This document shows positions 36,114 through 45,052 of a stretch of DNA of 56,240 bases, in pieces. The stretch's first letter is position 1. Every line of letters begins with the position of its first letter. Both the position numbers and the translations under genes were made by a program. The notes under the pieces are model-generated. The model was not told where the DNA came from. It did not search any database and saw only the letters and a program-made list of their open reading frames with translations. This DNA comes from an uncultured Geobacteraceae bacterium (GTDB lineage: Bacteria; Desulfobacterota; Desulfuromonadia; Geobacterales; Pseudopelobacteraceae): NCBI GenBank assembly GCA_903901875.1, contig CAIUSO010000036.1, positions 1 through 56,240 on the forward strand, given 5' to 3'.

Positions 36114-37256
36114 CTATCCCTGCCGGGACACAAAATACCGGATGATGTCATTGTAAAAGGCCAGTACCATCAACCCCAGCAGCAGGGCCATGCCGATTTG
36201 CTGGGCATATTCCCGGAACTTTTGGGGTACCGGTCTCCGGAAGATCAGCTCGATGAAATAAAACAACAGGTGGCCGCCGTCGAGAACCGGAACCGGCAGC
36301 AGGTTGAGTACGCCCAGGTTAATGGAAAGCAGTGCCATGAAGGCAAGAAAGTTTGCCACTCCCGCTGCCGCCTGTTCACCGGCCATTTTGGCGATCATGA
36401 TCGGCCCGCCGACGCTGTCCATTGGCACAACCCGCTGTACCATCTTAACAAATGAAAGCGCGGTCAGGTCAATTACCTTCCAGGTCTGGGCACTCCCCTT
36501 GATAACCGCCTGGAAGGGGGAATAATGCTCGGTGACGACGTCGCCGGCCGAGGCCACGCCGATGGCATACCCGGCTACTTTCTCCCCAAAGAGGTTTTTC
36601 GAGGTGCGGGGTTCCGGGGTAATGGTGAAGGTATGGGGTAGGTTTTCCCGCACAATCGTGATGGCCAAGGGCTTGCCCTTGCTGGCGGTGACCGTTTCAG
36701 CGATCTGTTCCCAGTGGTTAATCGGTTTTCCGTCGATGGCGGTGATCTGGTCACCCTTTTTGATGCCTGCCCGTGCGGCCGGTTTATCCGTGATCGCCTC
36801 GCCAATTTTGGTGGTAACGGTCGGGACTCCGGTCATGCAGAGCAGAATGAAGATGAACCAGGCGAACAGCAGGTTGAAGACGGGGCCGGCCATGACAATG
36901 GCGATGCGTGCCCCCACCGGTTTATGGTAAAAAGAGCGGGATTTCTCCTCCTCGGTCAGTTCCCGGAGAATGGGTGTGCCCTCTTCTCCCCCTTCCGTTG
37001 CCGAGGTTTCGGGGGGGTGATGGAGTTCTCCCCCTTCGATGAAACCGGCCTCACCAAACATTTTTACATAGCCCCCGAGGGGGAGGGCCGAGAGGAGATA
37101 TTCGGTGTCGCCAACCTTTTTGCTGAACAGTTTCGGGCCAAAGCCGAGGGAAAACTTTTCAACGGTGACACCCATCATCTTGGCGAGCAAGAAGTGCCCC
37201 AACTCGTGGACAAAGATCAAAATTCCCAGCACGATGATTGCATAAACTACGGTCAT
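36114..37256 (-). CDS. rseP: Site-2 metalloprotease RseP
   Basis: This 380-aa inner-membrane zinc protease has zinc-binding H17-E18-L-G-H21 in the first helix, a PDZ domain (about 130-210; AARAGIKKGDQITAIDGKPI) and the C-terminal LDG motif (LPVPVLDGGHLL) that supplies the third ligand. It performs intramembrane cleavage of anti-sigma factors and signal peptide remnants. The start is one base after the dxr stop, with GGGAG inside the dxr 3' end. A single PDZ domain is visible where E. coli RseP has two, which is common outside gammaproteobacteria. Confidence 0.96.
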   Translation of the reverse strand: MTVVYAIIVLGILIFVHELGHFLLAKMMGVTVEKFSLGFGPKLFSKKVGDTEYLLSALPLGGYVKMFGEAGFIEGGELHHPPETSATEGGEEGTPILRELTEEEKSRSFYHKPVGARIAIVMAGPVFNLLFAWFIFILLCMTGVPTVTTKIGEAITDKPAARAGIKKGDQITAIDGKPINHWEQIAETVTASKGKPLAITIVRENLPHTFTITPEPRTSKNLFGEKVAGYAIGVASAGDVVTEHYSPFQAVIKGSAQTWKVIDLTALSFVKMVQRVVPMDSVGGPIMIAKMAGEQAAAGVANFLAFMALLSINLGVLNLLPVPVLDGGHLLFYFIELIFRRPVPQKFREYAQQIGMALLLGLMVLAFYNDIIRYFVSRQG

Positions 37257-37257
37257 A

Positions 37258-38418
37258 TCAGTGTACCATCTCCCTGCTTATTTGCCGGGCGGTCTCCCGT
37301 CCCCAGCGATCAGCGGCCAATACTTCGTCAATCGAGCGGAGATCGTGGGAAACGTGGGCGTCCATTGTTCGTTCGATAATCTCTGCAATGTTGGTGAAGC
37401 TGCATCCCCCCACCAGAAACTCGGCCACCGCAATTTCATTGGCCGCGTTCATAACAGCCGGCATACTTTCCCCGGCAGCCATGGCACGGTAGGCCAGTTG
37501 GAGGCAGGGGAACTTTGTGAAATCCGGATTATGGAACGTCAGACCGGACATTGTGGTCAGGTCCAGTGGTTTAACTCCGGTGGTGATACGTTCGGGGTAG
37601 GCCAGGGCATAGGCGATGGGTGCCTTCATGTCCGGTGAGCCCAGTTGGGCCATAACCGAACCGTCAATGTACTCAACCATGGAATGAATGATACTCTGGG
37701 GGTGGATATTAACCTGGATCTTTTCCACCGGAGTATTGAAAAGCCAATGGGCTTCAATAACTTCCAGCCCTTTGTTCATCATGGTTGCCGAATCAATGGA
37801 AATTTTTTTCCCCATTGCCCAGTTGGGATGATTGAGGGCGTCTGCCACCGTCACCGTGGATAACCGGTCAGCCGGGGTATTGAGAAACGGTCCCCCCGAG
37901 GCGGTCAGGATAATCTGGTGGATGTCTTCGCTCCGATGCCCTTCCATGGACTGGAAGACGGCGCTGTGCTCGCTATCCACGGGAAAAAGGCGGACTCCGA
38001 ACCGGGCAACCAGATCCATGAACAGATGGCCCGCCGTTACCAGTATTTCCTTGTTGGCCAGTGCGATATCCTTGCCGGCCCGAATGGCTGCCGCCGTCGG
38101 GACGAGGCCGGCAGCACCGACGATGGCAGCAACCACCATGTCCGCTTCATCGGCCGTTGCAGCAGCGGTCAAACCTTCAACTCCGCCGGTGATGGTGACG
38201 TCAATGCCGTGACAGAGTTCCGTGAGTCGGGGGATGTCTTCCGGTGAAGCGACCGCCGCAATGCGGGGTGTAAATTTTCTGATTTGGGCGGCAAACAGTT
38301 CGAGATTTTTTCCGGCGGTGAGGGCGATGATGCGGAAACGGTCCGGGTGGCTACTGACGATATCGAGGGTACTGACCCCTATGGAGCCGGTAGAGCCTAA
38401 AATAGTAATATTTTTCAT
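37258..38418 (-). CDS. dxr: 1-deoxy-D-xylulose 5-phosphate reductoisomerase
   Basis: This 386-aa enzyme catalyses the second step of the MEP isoprenoid pathway. The NADPH-binding start [16 protein letters not shown], catalytic segment [16 protein letters not shown] ([12 protein letters not shown]), [21 protein letters not shown] and [21 protein letters not shown] are all present. It lies three bases after cdsA. Its product pathway feeds undecaprenyl phosphate synthesis by the nearby uppS. Confidence 0.98.
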   Translation of the reverse strand: MKNITILGSTGSIGVSTLDIVSSHPDRFRIIALTAGKNLELFAAQIRKFTPRIAAVASPEDIPRLTELCHGIDVTITGGVEGLTAAATADEADMVVAAIVGAAGLVPTAAAIRAGKDIALANKEILVTAGHLFMDLVARFGVRLFPVDSEHSAVFQSMEGHRSEDIHQIILTASGGPFLNTPADRLSTVTVADALNHPNWAMGKKISIDSATMMNKGLEVIEAHWLFNTPVEKIQVNIHPQSIIHSMVEYIDGSVMAQLGSPDMKAPIAYALAYPERITTGVKPLDLTTMSGLTFHNPDFTKFPCLQLAYRAMAAGESMPAVMNAANEIAVAEFLVGGCSFTNIAEIIERTMDAHVSHDLRSIDEVLAADRWGRETARQISREMVH

Positions 38419-38421
38419 CGA

Positions 38422-39216
38422 TCAACCTCTGAAAATGAAGAGGACGTAGTAGTAGGTAACCGGGGCAGCAAAGAGGATGCTGTCCATGCGGTCAAGTACC
38501 CCCCCATGGCCCGGAATAAGTGTTCCGGAATCCTTGACGGAAAAGCTGCGTTTGAGCAATGATTCGAAGAGGTCGCCCGCCTGACCGACCATGCCGATAA
38601 CCAGAGCCATGACGATGGCATCGAAAAGAGTCAGTTGGGGAAAAAAGGTATATTTGGCCAGCATGGTACCACAGAGACTGCCGATGAGTCCACCCACGGA
38701 ACCTTCAATACTTTTCTTTGGGCTTACCAGGGGATAGAGCCGGGTTTTTCCGAAATTGCACCCGGTATAGTAGGCGGCAGAGTCGTTGGTCATGACAATG
38801 AGCATGATGACAAACAGCCACTGTACTCCGTAGGCGGTCTGCCGCAGCAGCACGATATGCATCATCAGAAACGGGATATACAGAAAAGCCAGCAGTGCCA
38901 GGGCGACTTCATGGGCCGCCGATTCTATGGTCCGTATCCTAAAGAGGAACAGGAGCGAAAAGGTCAGAAAGAGCATCCCGATTACCACAGATACCATTCT
39001 GTCGCTGCCGGTAAAGGGGGTAAATATCAGGGTACTGCCGAGGGGGATGGCCAGGGTCCGCTCAACGGTTCGCAGCGGGAGGGCCATGCGATAGAACTCG
39101 GAGATTCCGATGGCCGACATCAGTGCCACCAGACAGGCGAGGAGCAGTGTACTCCCCTTGAGTACGATGAGGATAACGACAGGTAACAGGATGATCGCCG
39201 AGATCAGTCGTTTGAT
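38422..39216 (-). CDS. cdsA: Phosphatidate cytidylyltransferase (start codon unusual)
   Basis: This polytopic enzyme makes CDP-diacylglycerol. The C-terminal signature VKDSGTLIPGHGGVLDRMDS is present, as is SPKKSIEGSVGG. The first ATG/GTG/TTG in frame is GTG 39129 (235 aa), but that would remove the conserved first helix. In-frame sequence upstream encodes KRLISAIILLPVVILIVLKG, as expected for CdsA. An in-frame TGA lies 11 codons before this segment, and there is no standard start in between. Candidate starts are AUC 39216 (AAGGGG six bases upstream; 264 aa) or CUG 39207, whose CTGA overlaps the uppS stop like the ATGA overlaps elsewhere. A sequence error is also possible. Confidence 0.85.
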   Translation of the reverse strand: MKRLISAIILLPVVILIVLKGSTLLLACLVALMSAIGISEFYRMALPLRTVERTLAIPLGSTLIFTPFTGSDRMVSVVIGMLFLTFSLLFLFRIRTIESAAHEVALALLAFLYIPFLMMHIVLLRQTAYGVQWLFVIMLIVMTNDSAAYYTGCNFGKTRLYPLVSPKKSIEGSVGGLIGSLCGTMLAKYTFFPQLTLFDAIVMALVIGMVGQAGDLFESLLKRSFSVKDSGTLIPGHGGVLDRMDSILFAAPVTYYYVLFIFRG

Positions 39217-39959
39217 AGGTCGCCCCTTTGCAGAATCTGGTCACTGGTCTTTCCGAATCGGCGTTGCCGCGACTGGAAATCGACCAGTGCCTTGTGAAGT
39301 TCGTTAATGGTGAAATCGGGCCAGTTTGTTTCGGTGAAATAGAGCTCCGTATAGGCGAGCTGCCAGAGCAGGAAATTGCTGATCCGCATCTCGCCGCTGG
39401 TGCGAATGAGAAAGTCGGGGTCAGGCAGTCCGCCGGTGTCCAGATAGCTGCCGAACAGCTCGGGCGTTATGGCCCCGATGGAAAGCGTGCCGCTGGCGGC
39501 ATCCTCCGCCATACGTACTGCGGCCCGGCAGAGCTCCTGTCTCCCGCCGTACGAAAGGGCCAGAGTCAGTACCATACCGTCATTTCCTGCGGTCTTGCGG
39601 ATCGCCTCATCCAGTGTTTCATTGACGTCGGGGGGGAGATCACTCCGGTTGCCGATGACGTTATAGCGAATATTTTTACGCATCATCCGCGCCGTTTCCT
39701 GGCGGATGTATTTTTTCAGCAATGTCATCAATGCCCGTACTTCAAGCATGGGACGGGACCAGTTCTCGGAAGAGAAGGCAAAAAGGGTCAGATACTTGAT
39801 GCCGAGCAGCGACGACTGCTCCACCACCATTTTAACCGTTTCTGCCCCCCGCTGATGCCCCACAATTCGTTTGAGCATCCGCTGCTGGGCCCACCGGCCG
39901 TTGCCATCCATGATGACCGCCAGGTGTACCGGTAGTTTATGGGGATCAAGCTGCACCAT
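39204..39959 (-). CDS. uppS: Undecaprenyl diphosphate synthase
   Basis: This 251-aa cis-prenyltransferase makes the lipid carrier for peptidoglycan and surface polysaccharides. The signature HLAVIMDGNGRWA contains the catalytic aspartate; GHQRGAET, TLFAFSSENWSRP and the C-terminal PDFLIRTSGEMRISNFLLWQLAYTEL region complete the family motifs. The start overlaps the frr stop by one base (TGATG). Confidence 0.97.
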   Translation of the reverse strand: MVQLDPHKLPVHLAVIMDGNGRWAQQRMLKRIVGHQRGAETVKMVVEQSSLLGIKYLTLFAFSSENWSRPMLEVRALMTLLKKYIRQETARMMRKNIRYNVIGNRSDLPPDVNETLDEAIRKTAGNDGMVLTLALSYGGRQELCRAAVRMAEDAASGTLSIGAITPELFGSYLDTGGLPDPDFLIRTSGEMRISNFLLWQLAYTELYFTETNWPDFTINELHKALVDFQSRQRRFGKTSDQILQRGDLSND

Positions 39960-40516
39960 CAGACTTCCATAACCTCTTTTTCCTTATGGGCTACGGTTTC
40001 ATCCATTTTGAGTTCAAAACTTTTGGTGATGTCCTGCACCTCTTTCTCAAAACGTTTCAGTTCGTCTTCGGTGATACCCTTGTCTTTTTCCAGCTTTTTC
40101 AGTTTATCGATGGCATCACGACGGATATTCCTGAGGGCGATCTTGTCCTCCTCGGCCTTTTTCTTCAGCCCCTTGACGATATCCTTGCGCCGTTCTTCGG
40201 TCAAGGGGGGGAGGTTCAGGCGAATGGCCCTGCCGTCGTTGGATGGGGTCAGGCCCAGGTTGGCATTCATGATGGCCTTTTCGATGGGGCCGATCATTTT
40301 TGCTTCCCACGGGGTGATGGTAATGGTACGTGCCTCGGGAATCGCCAGTGTCGCCACCTGACTTAAGGAAGAGGTGTTGCCGTAGTAATCAACGGTCACC
40401 GCGTCCAGAATGCCGGTGGTTGCTCTGCCGGTGCGAATCTTTTGAAATTCGTTCTTGAGGACCCCCAGGGTCTTTTCCATGTGGGTTTTCATGTCATCGA
40501 GCACACTTTTAGCCAT
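39959..40516 (-). CDS. frr: Ribosome recycling factor
   Basis: This 185-aa protein splits post-termination ribosomes together with EF-G. The three-helix-bundle sequences EFQKIRTGRATTGILDAV, PWEAKMIGPIEKAI, LGLTPSNDGRAIRLNLPPLTEERR and the coiled C-terminal arm are diagnostic, and length is as usual. The ATG lies two bases after the pyrH stop. Confidence 0.98.
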   Translation of the reverse strand: MAKSVLDDMKTHMEKTLGVLKNEFQKIRTGRATTGILDAVTVDYYGNTSSLSQVATLAIPEARTITITPWEAKMIGPIEKAIMNANLGLTPSNDGRAIRLNLPPLTEERRKDIVKGLKKKAEEDKIALRNIRRDAIDKLKKLEKDKGITEDELKRFEKEVQDITKSFELKMDETVAHKEKEVMEV

Positions 40517-40518
40517 GA

Positions 40519-41238
40519 CTACTCTCCTTGTACGATGGTGCCGATCTCTTCACCGGAAATAACCTTACGGATATTTCCTTCGGTTGTCAGATCGAAAACG
40601 ATTATGGGCAGATTATTATCCATACAGAGCGATATAGCAGTGGCGTCCATAACCTGCAACCCTTTTCTGAGGACATCGATATATGACAGCTTTGAAATCT
40701 TGGTTGCCGTCGGATCTTTCTTGGGGTCGGCGGTATAGATTCCATCAACCTTGGTCCCCTTGAGAATGACCTGGGCGTTGATTTCCATGGCCCGCAGACT
40801 GGCAGCGGTGTCGGTTGTGAAATAGGGATTACCGGTTCCGGCACCGAAAATAACCACCCGTCCTTTTTCAAGGTGACGCATGGCACGGCGGCGAATGTAC
40901 GGTTCGGCTACCTCCTGCATGGCAATGGCAGACTGGACGCGGGTGGAAACACCAAGCTTTTCAAGGGCATCCTGCATTGCCAGAGAGTTGATGACCGTGG
41001 CCAACATACCCATGTAGTCGGCGCTGGAGCGATCCATTCCCTTTGACGAGGCGGCCAGGCCACGGAATATGTTGCCACCGCCAATGACCAGAGCCAACTG
41101 AATTCCCTGATCAACAACCTCTTTTATTTCTCCGGCAATGGCCTTCAGAGTCAGGGGGTCGATGCCGTACCCCTGATCACCGGCCAGTGATTCGCCGGAA
41201 AGCTTCAAAAGTACCCGTGTGTAAGATGTTCTGCCCAT
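40519..41238 (-). CDS. pyrH: UMP kinase
   Basis: This 239-aa amino-acid-kinase-fold enzyme phosphorylates UMP to UDP. Motifs: [38 protein letters not shown] and [16 protein letters not shown]. It follows tsf after 111 bases that contain the tsf terminator, so the pyrH-frr-uppS-cdsA-dxr-rseP-tsaB-sucCD run probably has its own promoter there, though none is obvious. A clear GGAGG lies upstream of the ATG. Confidence 0.98.
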   Translation of the reverse strand: MGRTSYTRVLLKLSGESLAGDQGYGIDPLTLKAIAGEIKEVVDQGIQLALVIGGGNIFRGLAASSKGMDRSSADYMGMLATVINSLAMQDALEKLGVSTRVQSAIAMQEVAEPYIRRRAMRHLEKGRVVIFGAGTGNPYFTTDTAASLRAMEINAQVILKGTKVDGIYTADPKKDPTATKISKLSYIDVLRKGLQVMDATAISLCMDNNLPIIVFDLTTEGNIRKVISGEEIGTIVQGE

Positions 41239-41310
41239 GGAAAGCCTCCGGTTTTTTCTGTAATGACTGTCTGAGCTGACAGAGTGAACTGTCGGTGGTG
41301 AAAAAAGGCA

Positions 41311-41339
41311 AAAAAAAGCCGGCCATTTCAGGCCGGCTT
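41311..41339 (-). terminator. Intrinsic terminator after tsf
   Basis: On the minus strand AAGCCGGCC and GGCCGGCTT form a nine-base-pair stem around a six-base loop, followed by a run of T (A-run 41311-41317 on the plus strand). It begins ten bases after the tsf stop codon. Confidence 0.92.
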
Positions 41340-41349
41340 CGTAGGAACA

Positions 41350-42285
41350 TTAGAGGCCGGCTGCTGCCGCTACCTCGGCAGCGAAATCCGATTCTTTCTT
41401 TTCCAGTCCCTCACCGAGGGCATATTTGGTGAAACGGGTAACGACGACGGTCGTACCGAGCGTTTTACCGATTTCATTCGTCAACTGCTGAATGGTCTTG
41501 TCCGTGTCTTTAACGAACTGCTGCTCAAGGAGGCAGATGTCGGCATAGAACTTGTTGACCTGACCATCGATGATTTTCTCGATGATATTCTCCGGCTTGC
41601 CGGTTTCGCGGGCCTTGGCACGGTAGATATCTTTTTCCCGCTCAAGTACGTCGGCGTCAACTTCACTCCGCTGCACATAGAGGGGGGATGCGGCGGCAAT
41701 GTGCATTGCCACGTCTTTTACAAATGCGGCAAAAGCCGGATTCTGGGCCGCAGCGGCATCACTGCTGGTAGCTTCAACCATGACCCCGATCTTGCCGCCG
41801 GCATGGATATATGTGCCGATGGCACCGGCACCGGTAACGGTGAAGTCACTGAAACGACGGATCTGCATATTCTCACCGATAACGGCGATGGCTTCATTGA
41901 GGAGGATCTGGATGGTCTTGCTGGAATCACCACAGTAGGGCTGGGTGAACAGCTCTTCAATCGACGCCGGATTTGAAACCAGGATATGGGTGGCAATATC
42001 CTTGACAAATGACTGGAACGTGTCATTTTTTGCGACAAAATCGGTTTCACTGTTGATTTCAAGGAGTACACCACGCAAACCGTTGTCGGCAACAGCGGTG
42101 GCTACCATGCCCTCGGTAGCGGCGCGACCAGCTTTTTTGGAAGCTGCGGCAAGTCCTTTGGTACGGAGAAAATCAACGGCCTGCTCAAAATTACCATCGG
42201 TCTGTTCAAGGGCTTTCTTACAATCCAGCATACCTGCGCCGGTAGATTTACGTAATTCTGCGATCTGTGCTGCTGTTACCGCCAT
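41350..42285 (-). CDS. tsf: Elongation factor Ts
   Basis: This 311-aa protein is the guanine-nucleotide exchange factor for EF-Tu. An N-terminal UBA-like domain ([25 protein letters not shown] type) is followed by the conserved [12 protein letters not shown] motif, two dimerisation repeats and a C-terminal helix. It is longer than the short 215-aa form of some deltaproteobacteria and close to E. coli length. It follows rpsB after 51 bases, the standard rpsB-tsf operon, with a strong terminator downstream. Confidence 0.97.
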   Translation of the reverse strand: MAVTAAQIAELRKSTGAGMLDCKKALEQTDGNFEQAVDFLRTKGLAAASKKAGRAATEGMVATAVADNGLRGVLLEINSETDFVAKNDTFQSFVKDIATHILVSNPASIEELFTQPYCGDSSKTIQILLNEAIAVIGENMQIRRFSDFTVTGAGAIGTYIHAGGKIGVMVEATSSDAAAAQNPAFAAFVKDVAMHIAAASPLYVQRSEVDADVLEREKDIYRAKARETGKPENIIEKIIDGQVNKFYADICLLEQQFVKDTDKTIQQLTNEIGKTLGTTVVVTRFTKYALGEGLEKKESDFAAEVAAAAGL

Positions 42286-42336
42286 TGCAATCCTCCTGTC
42301 CTGTCACTGCAGGATGTATATTGTGATTAGTATGAT

Positions 42337-43101
42337 TTATTCGGCTACCGGCTCTTCAACAACCTCTTCAGGTGCATAGTCTCCGGCACCTTCTGTGTCA
42401 GTCTGCAGCGCGGTTTTCCGTGCCTGAATTCCTTCGAGGACGGCATCGGCCATCTTTGCAGAGAGGAGACGGATGGCGCGGATAGCGTCGTCGTTGCCCG
42501 GAATGACATAATCGATGGGGTCAGGATCGCAGTTGGTATCAACAACAGCTACAACGGGGATGCCGAGTTTATTGGCTTCCTGAACGGCAATCTCTTCGTT
42601 TTTCGGGTCGATAACGAACATGACGCCGGGGAGTTTGTTCATTGACTTGATGCCGCCGAGGGTTTTCTGGAGCTTTTCGCGGTCGCGGGTAAACTGAAGA
42701 GCTTCTTTTTTCGTGTATGCGTCGATGGTGCCGTCTTCAAACATGGCGTCAATTTTTTTGAGACGATCGATGCTCTGCTTGACGGTGGCGAAGTTGGTCA
42801 GCATCCCCCCCAGCCAGCGCTGGTTGACATAGTGCATACCGCAACGAACCGCTTCTTCGGCAACCGAATCCTGGGCCTGTTTTTTGGTGCCGACAAACAG
42901 TACGGTGCTGCCATCCTGTGCAGCATCCTTGACGAAGCTGTAGGCCGTCTTGAAATAACGGACGGTTTTCTGCAGGTCGATGATGTAAATCCCGTTACGG
43001 GCCCCGAAAATATACGGTTTCATTTTGGGGTTCCAACGTTTCGTCTGATGTCCGAAATGGACACCTGCTTCCAGTAATTCTTTCATGCTGATACTTGACA
43101 T
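42337..43101 (-). CDS. rpsB: 30S ribosomal protein S2
   Basis: This 254-aa protein has the S2 signature segments [40 protein letters not shown] and [13 protein letters not shown]. The acidic C-terminal tail ([10 protein letters not shown]) is typical of this lineage. AAAGGAG precedes the ATG. A 100-base leader separates it from its sigma-70 promoter (-10 at 43209-43214); autogenous control through the leader is known for rpsB in other bacteria but no specific element was identified here. Confidence 0.98.
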   Translation of the reverse strand: MSSISMKELLEAGVHFGHQTKRWNPKMKPYIFGARNGIYIIDLQKTVRYFKTAYSFVKDAAQDGSTVLFVGTKKQAQDSVAEEAVRCGMHYVNQRWLGGMLTNFATVKQSIDRLKKIDAMFEDGTIDAYTKKEALQFTRDREKLQKTLGGIKSMNKLPGVMFVIDPKNEEIAVQEANKLGIPVVAVVDTNCDPDPIDYVIPGNDDAIRAIRLLSAKMADAVLEGIQARKTALQTDTEGAGDYAPEEVVEEPVAE

Positions 43102-43208
43102 TCTGTTTCTCCTTTGGTTTTTCCTCCGCCCCGCTGAATCCCCGACTGTTTATCCGCCTGAGGGGACACCACCGGATTTACCGGGACGTGTGAATTGAAT
43201 AGCGGGAC

Positions 43209-43238
43209 TTTATAGCACAGAGTTTGGCGTAAAGACAA
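43209..43238 (-). promoter_or_regulatory. Sigma-70 promoter of rpsB-tsf
   Basis: On the minus strand TTGTCT (43238-43233) and TATAAA (43214-43209) are separated by 18 bases, about 110 bases before the rpsB start. Confidence 0.65.
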
Positions 43239-43258
43239 GGTAAAAATAGGTTTATCCG

Positions 43259-43483
43259 TCAGTCCGCCGACCGGTCCGATGTATCGGAACTGGAGCCGAT
43301 GGCGTTCACCGGACAGTTCTCCCGGCAACGGTGGCACCCCTGGCATTTGTCAGAATCATGGCGTACGGCGAACTTACGAAAACCGCTTGTTTCAAGGTGT
43401 ATCAGGCGGGATTGGCAGGCGGCTACGCAGCGACCGCAGCCACTGCAGCGGCGGATGACGATGTCAGGAGGGGAGGGGGGCAC
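43259..43483 (-). CDS. Small 2[4Fe-4S] ferredoxin-type protein
   Basis: This 74-aa protein has two CxxCxxCxxxC motifs: CSGCGRCVAAC near the N-terminus and CQGCHRCRENCP further on, each with a typical four-cysteine cluster arrangement. The start is GTG 43483, one base after the stop of the 62-aa gene, so the two are likely translated together. Electron partner unknown. Its end lies just upstream of the rpsB promoter. Confidence 0.82.
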   Translation of the reverse strand: MPPSPPDIVIRRCSGCGRCVAACQSRLIHLETSGFRKFAVRHDSDKCQGCHRCRENCPVNAIGSSSDTSDRSAD

Positions 43484-43484
43484 G

Positions 43485-43673
43485 TCACAGGCCCAGATCC
43501 ATCTGCTTCCATATAATTACTGCCTTTTGCCGGCCATGGTGAAACGGATAATAGCGGGGGCACTTGGCGACGATGGCGTTGCCCGCCTGTTTGCAGGTCC
43601 GGCGACAGGAGTTGCAGAGTTTGTTGGTTGATTTGTTGGCGGGTGCCACTCTTTTTTTTATGCTCTTTTTCAT
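43485..43673 (-). CDS. 62-aa cysteine-containing basic protein
   Basis: A lysine-rich N-terminus (MKKSIKKRVAPANKSTNK) is followed by C-x2-C-x3-C (CNSCRRTC) and a later CPRYYPF, a pattern that could form a zinc knuckle or Fe-S site. The frame extends to 43772 through a hairpin, but ATG 43673 starts the basic segment; its ribosome binding site is weak. It is coupled to the ferredoxin gene. No family name is claimed. Confidence 0.6.
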   Translation of the reverse strand: MKKSIKKRVAPANKSTNKLCNSCRRTCKQAGNAIVAKCPRYYPFHHGRQKAVIIWKQMDLGL

Positions 43674-43691
43674 GATATCATACTCGATGTA

Positions 43692-43744
43692 ACTTTCGGA
43701 AGGGGGGGGCACACCGACCGGTGTTACTCCCCCCTCCCGAAAGT
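43692..43744. terminator. Long imperfect hairpin downstream of ilvE
   Basis: ACTTTCGG (43692-43699) pairs with CCGAAAGT (43737-43744). The arms continue as G-runs and C-runs, and a smaller ACACCG/CGGTGT hairpin sits at the tip. It lies 17 bases after the ilvE stop on the minus strand and has no clear U-tract, so it could be a terminator, processing site or repeat element. Confidence 0.5.
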
Positions 43745-43761
43745 CCAGATTGTTTTGCAGT

Positions 43762-44835
43762 CTATACCACAAACCTGATCCAGCCGAACTGGTCGGGGAG
43801 CTTGCCGGTTTGAATTCCGGTCAGGGTGTCATACAATTTTTGGGTGACGGAACCTACCTGGCCACCGGTGAGTTGCAGCACCTCATCCCGATAGCAAAGT
43901 TTGCCAACCGGAGTGATGACGGCGGCCGTACCGCTGCCGAACGCCTCAGTTACTTTGCCGGAGCGGATGTCTTCCATCAGAACATTGACATCGATCTGTC
44001 GCTCTTCGACGGTATAGCCAAGGGTTGGAGCAAGCTTGAGGACCGAGTCCCGGGTGACACCCGATAGTATGGAACCGTTCAGGGGAGCCGTGACGATATG
44101 GCTGCCGTAGGCAAAAAACATATTCATGGCACCTACTTCTTCGATGAAGCGCCGTTCACGCCCATCAAGCCAGAGGACCTGGTCATACCCTTTCTTCTTG
44201 GCCTCCAGTCCGGCCTTCAGGGAACTGGCATAATTGCCACCGGTTTTTGCTTCACCGGTCCCTCCGGGAACTGCCCGGACATAATGATCTTCAACCATGA
44301 TGCTCACCGGATTGAAGCCGGCGGCATAGTAGGCGCCTACCGGCGACATGATAACGTAGAAATAACAGTGATCCGATGGTTTGACCCCCAGTACCGGCTC
44401 CACGGCAATCATGGTGGGGCGGATATAAAGTGAGGTCCCTTCAGCCGTGGGAACCCACTCCCGCTCCAGAGCAACCAGCTCTTCGATCCCCTTCAGAAAC
44501 AGCTCTTCCGGAATCGGCGGCAGGCAGACCCGGTCACCTGACTGGTTAAAGCGCCGTGCATTCATCTCGGGGCGAAACAGGGCGATACGACCATCGGCCC
44601 ACTTGTATGCCTTGAGCCCCTCAAAGATTTCCTGGGCATAGTGAAACACCAGGCAGGCCGGATCCAGGCTGAAAGGACCGTAGGGTTCGATTCGTGGATT
44701 GACCCAACCCTGTCCCCCCTTCCATTCAACGACCAGCATCCGGTCAGTAAAGTATTTTCCAAAACCGAGCTGCGACTGATCGGCAATCTTGGCCTTCATT
44801 TTTTCCGCAGGCACCGGAACAATCTGAAATTCCAT
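43762..44835 (-). CDS. ilvE: Branched-chain amino acid aminotransferase
   Basis: This 357-aa PLP-dependent enzyme of fold type IV interconverts Leu, Ile and Val with their keto acids. Motifs: HYAQEIFEGLKAYK, RFNQSGDRVCLP, the PLP-lysine region GGNYASSLKAGLEAKKKGYDQVLWLDG and EEVGAMNMFF, SGVTRDSVL. The start was placed at ATG 44835 with GGGAGGG upstream; the frame extends 14 codons further. It diverges from pyc, with a 217-base region between them. Confidence 0.96.
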   Translation of the reverse strand: MEFQIVPVPAEKMKAKIADQSQLGFGKYFTDRMLVVEWKGGQGWVNPRIEPYGPFSLDPACLVFHYAQEIFEGLKAYKWADGRIALFRPEMNARRFNQSGDRVCLPPIPEELFLKGIEELVALEREWVPTAEGTSLYIRPTMIAVEPVLGVKPSDHCYFYVIMSPVGAYYAAGFNPVSIMVEDHYVRAVPGGTGEAKTGGNYASSLKAGLEAKKKGYDQVLWLDGRERRFIEEVGAMNMFFAYGSHIVTAPLNGSILSGVTRDSVLKLAPTLGYTVEERQIDVNVLMEDIRSGKVTEAFGSGTAAVITPVGKLCYRDEVLQLTGGQVGSVTQKLYDTLTGIQTGKLPDQFGWIRFVV

Positions 44836-44946
44836 AGCAACCCTCCCGTGTTGTATAAACTGATTATTTACTATCACATATCAGCCGGTTGCGGCAAGGT
44901 GAAAATCCCCCTTTTCCTCCGGTGACGGCTCTCCGTTATGAAATGA

Positions 44947-44975
44947 TTGACAAAGTAATCACAATCTGTTCTAGT
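44947..44975 (+). promoter_or_regulatory. Possible promoter of pyc
   Basis: A perfect -35 box TTGACA (44947-44952) with a weak -10 (TCTAGT, 44970-44975) at 17-base spacing, about 78 bases before the pyc start. Confidence 0.4.
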
Positions 44976-45052
44976 GCCGATAGATGTTCGTAACTGTTTA
45001 AAATAACTGAATTATTTTAGTTTCAATAAATAAACCGGGGGAGGACGACAGT

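Noticed and set aside
39062..39244. 60-codon frame as an alternative start of cdsA
   Set aside because: It is in a different frame from the CdsA protein and does not encode the conserved first helix.
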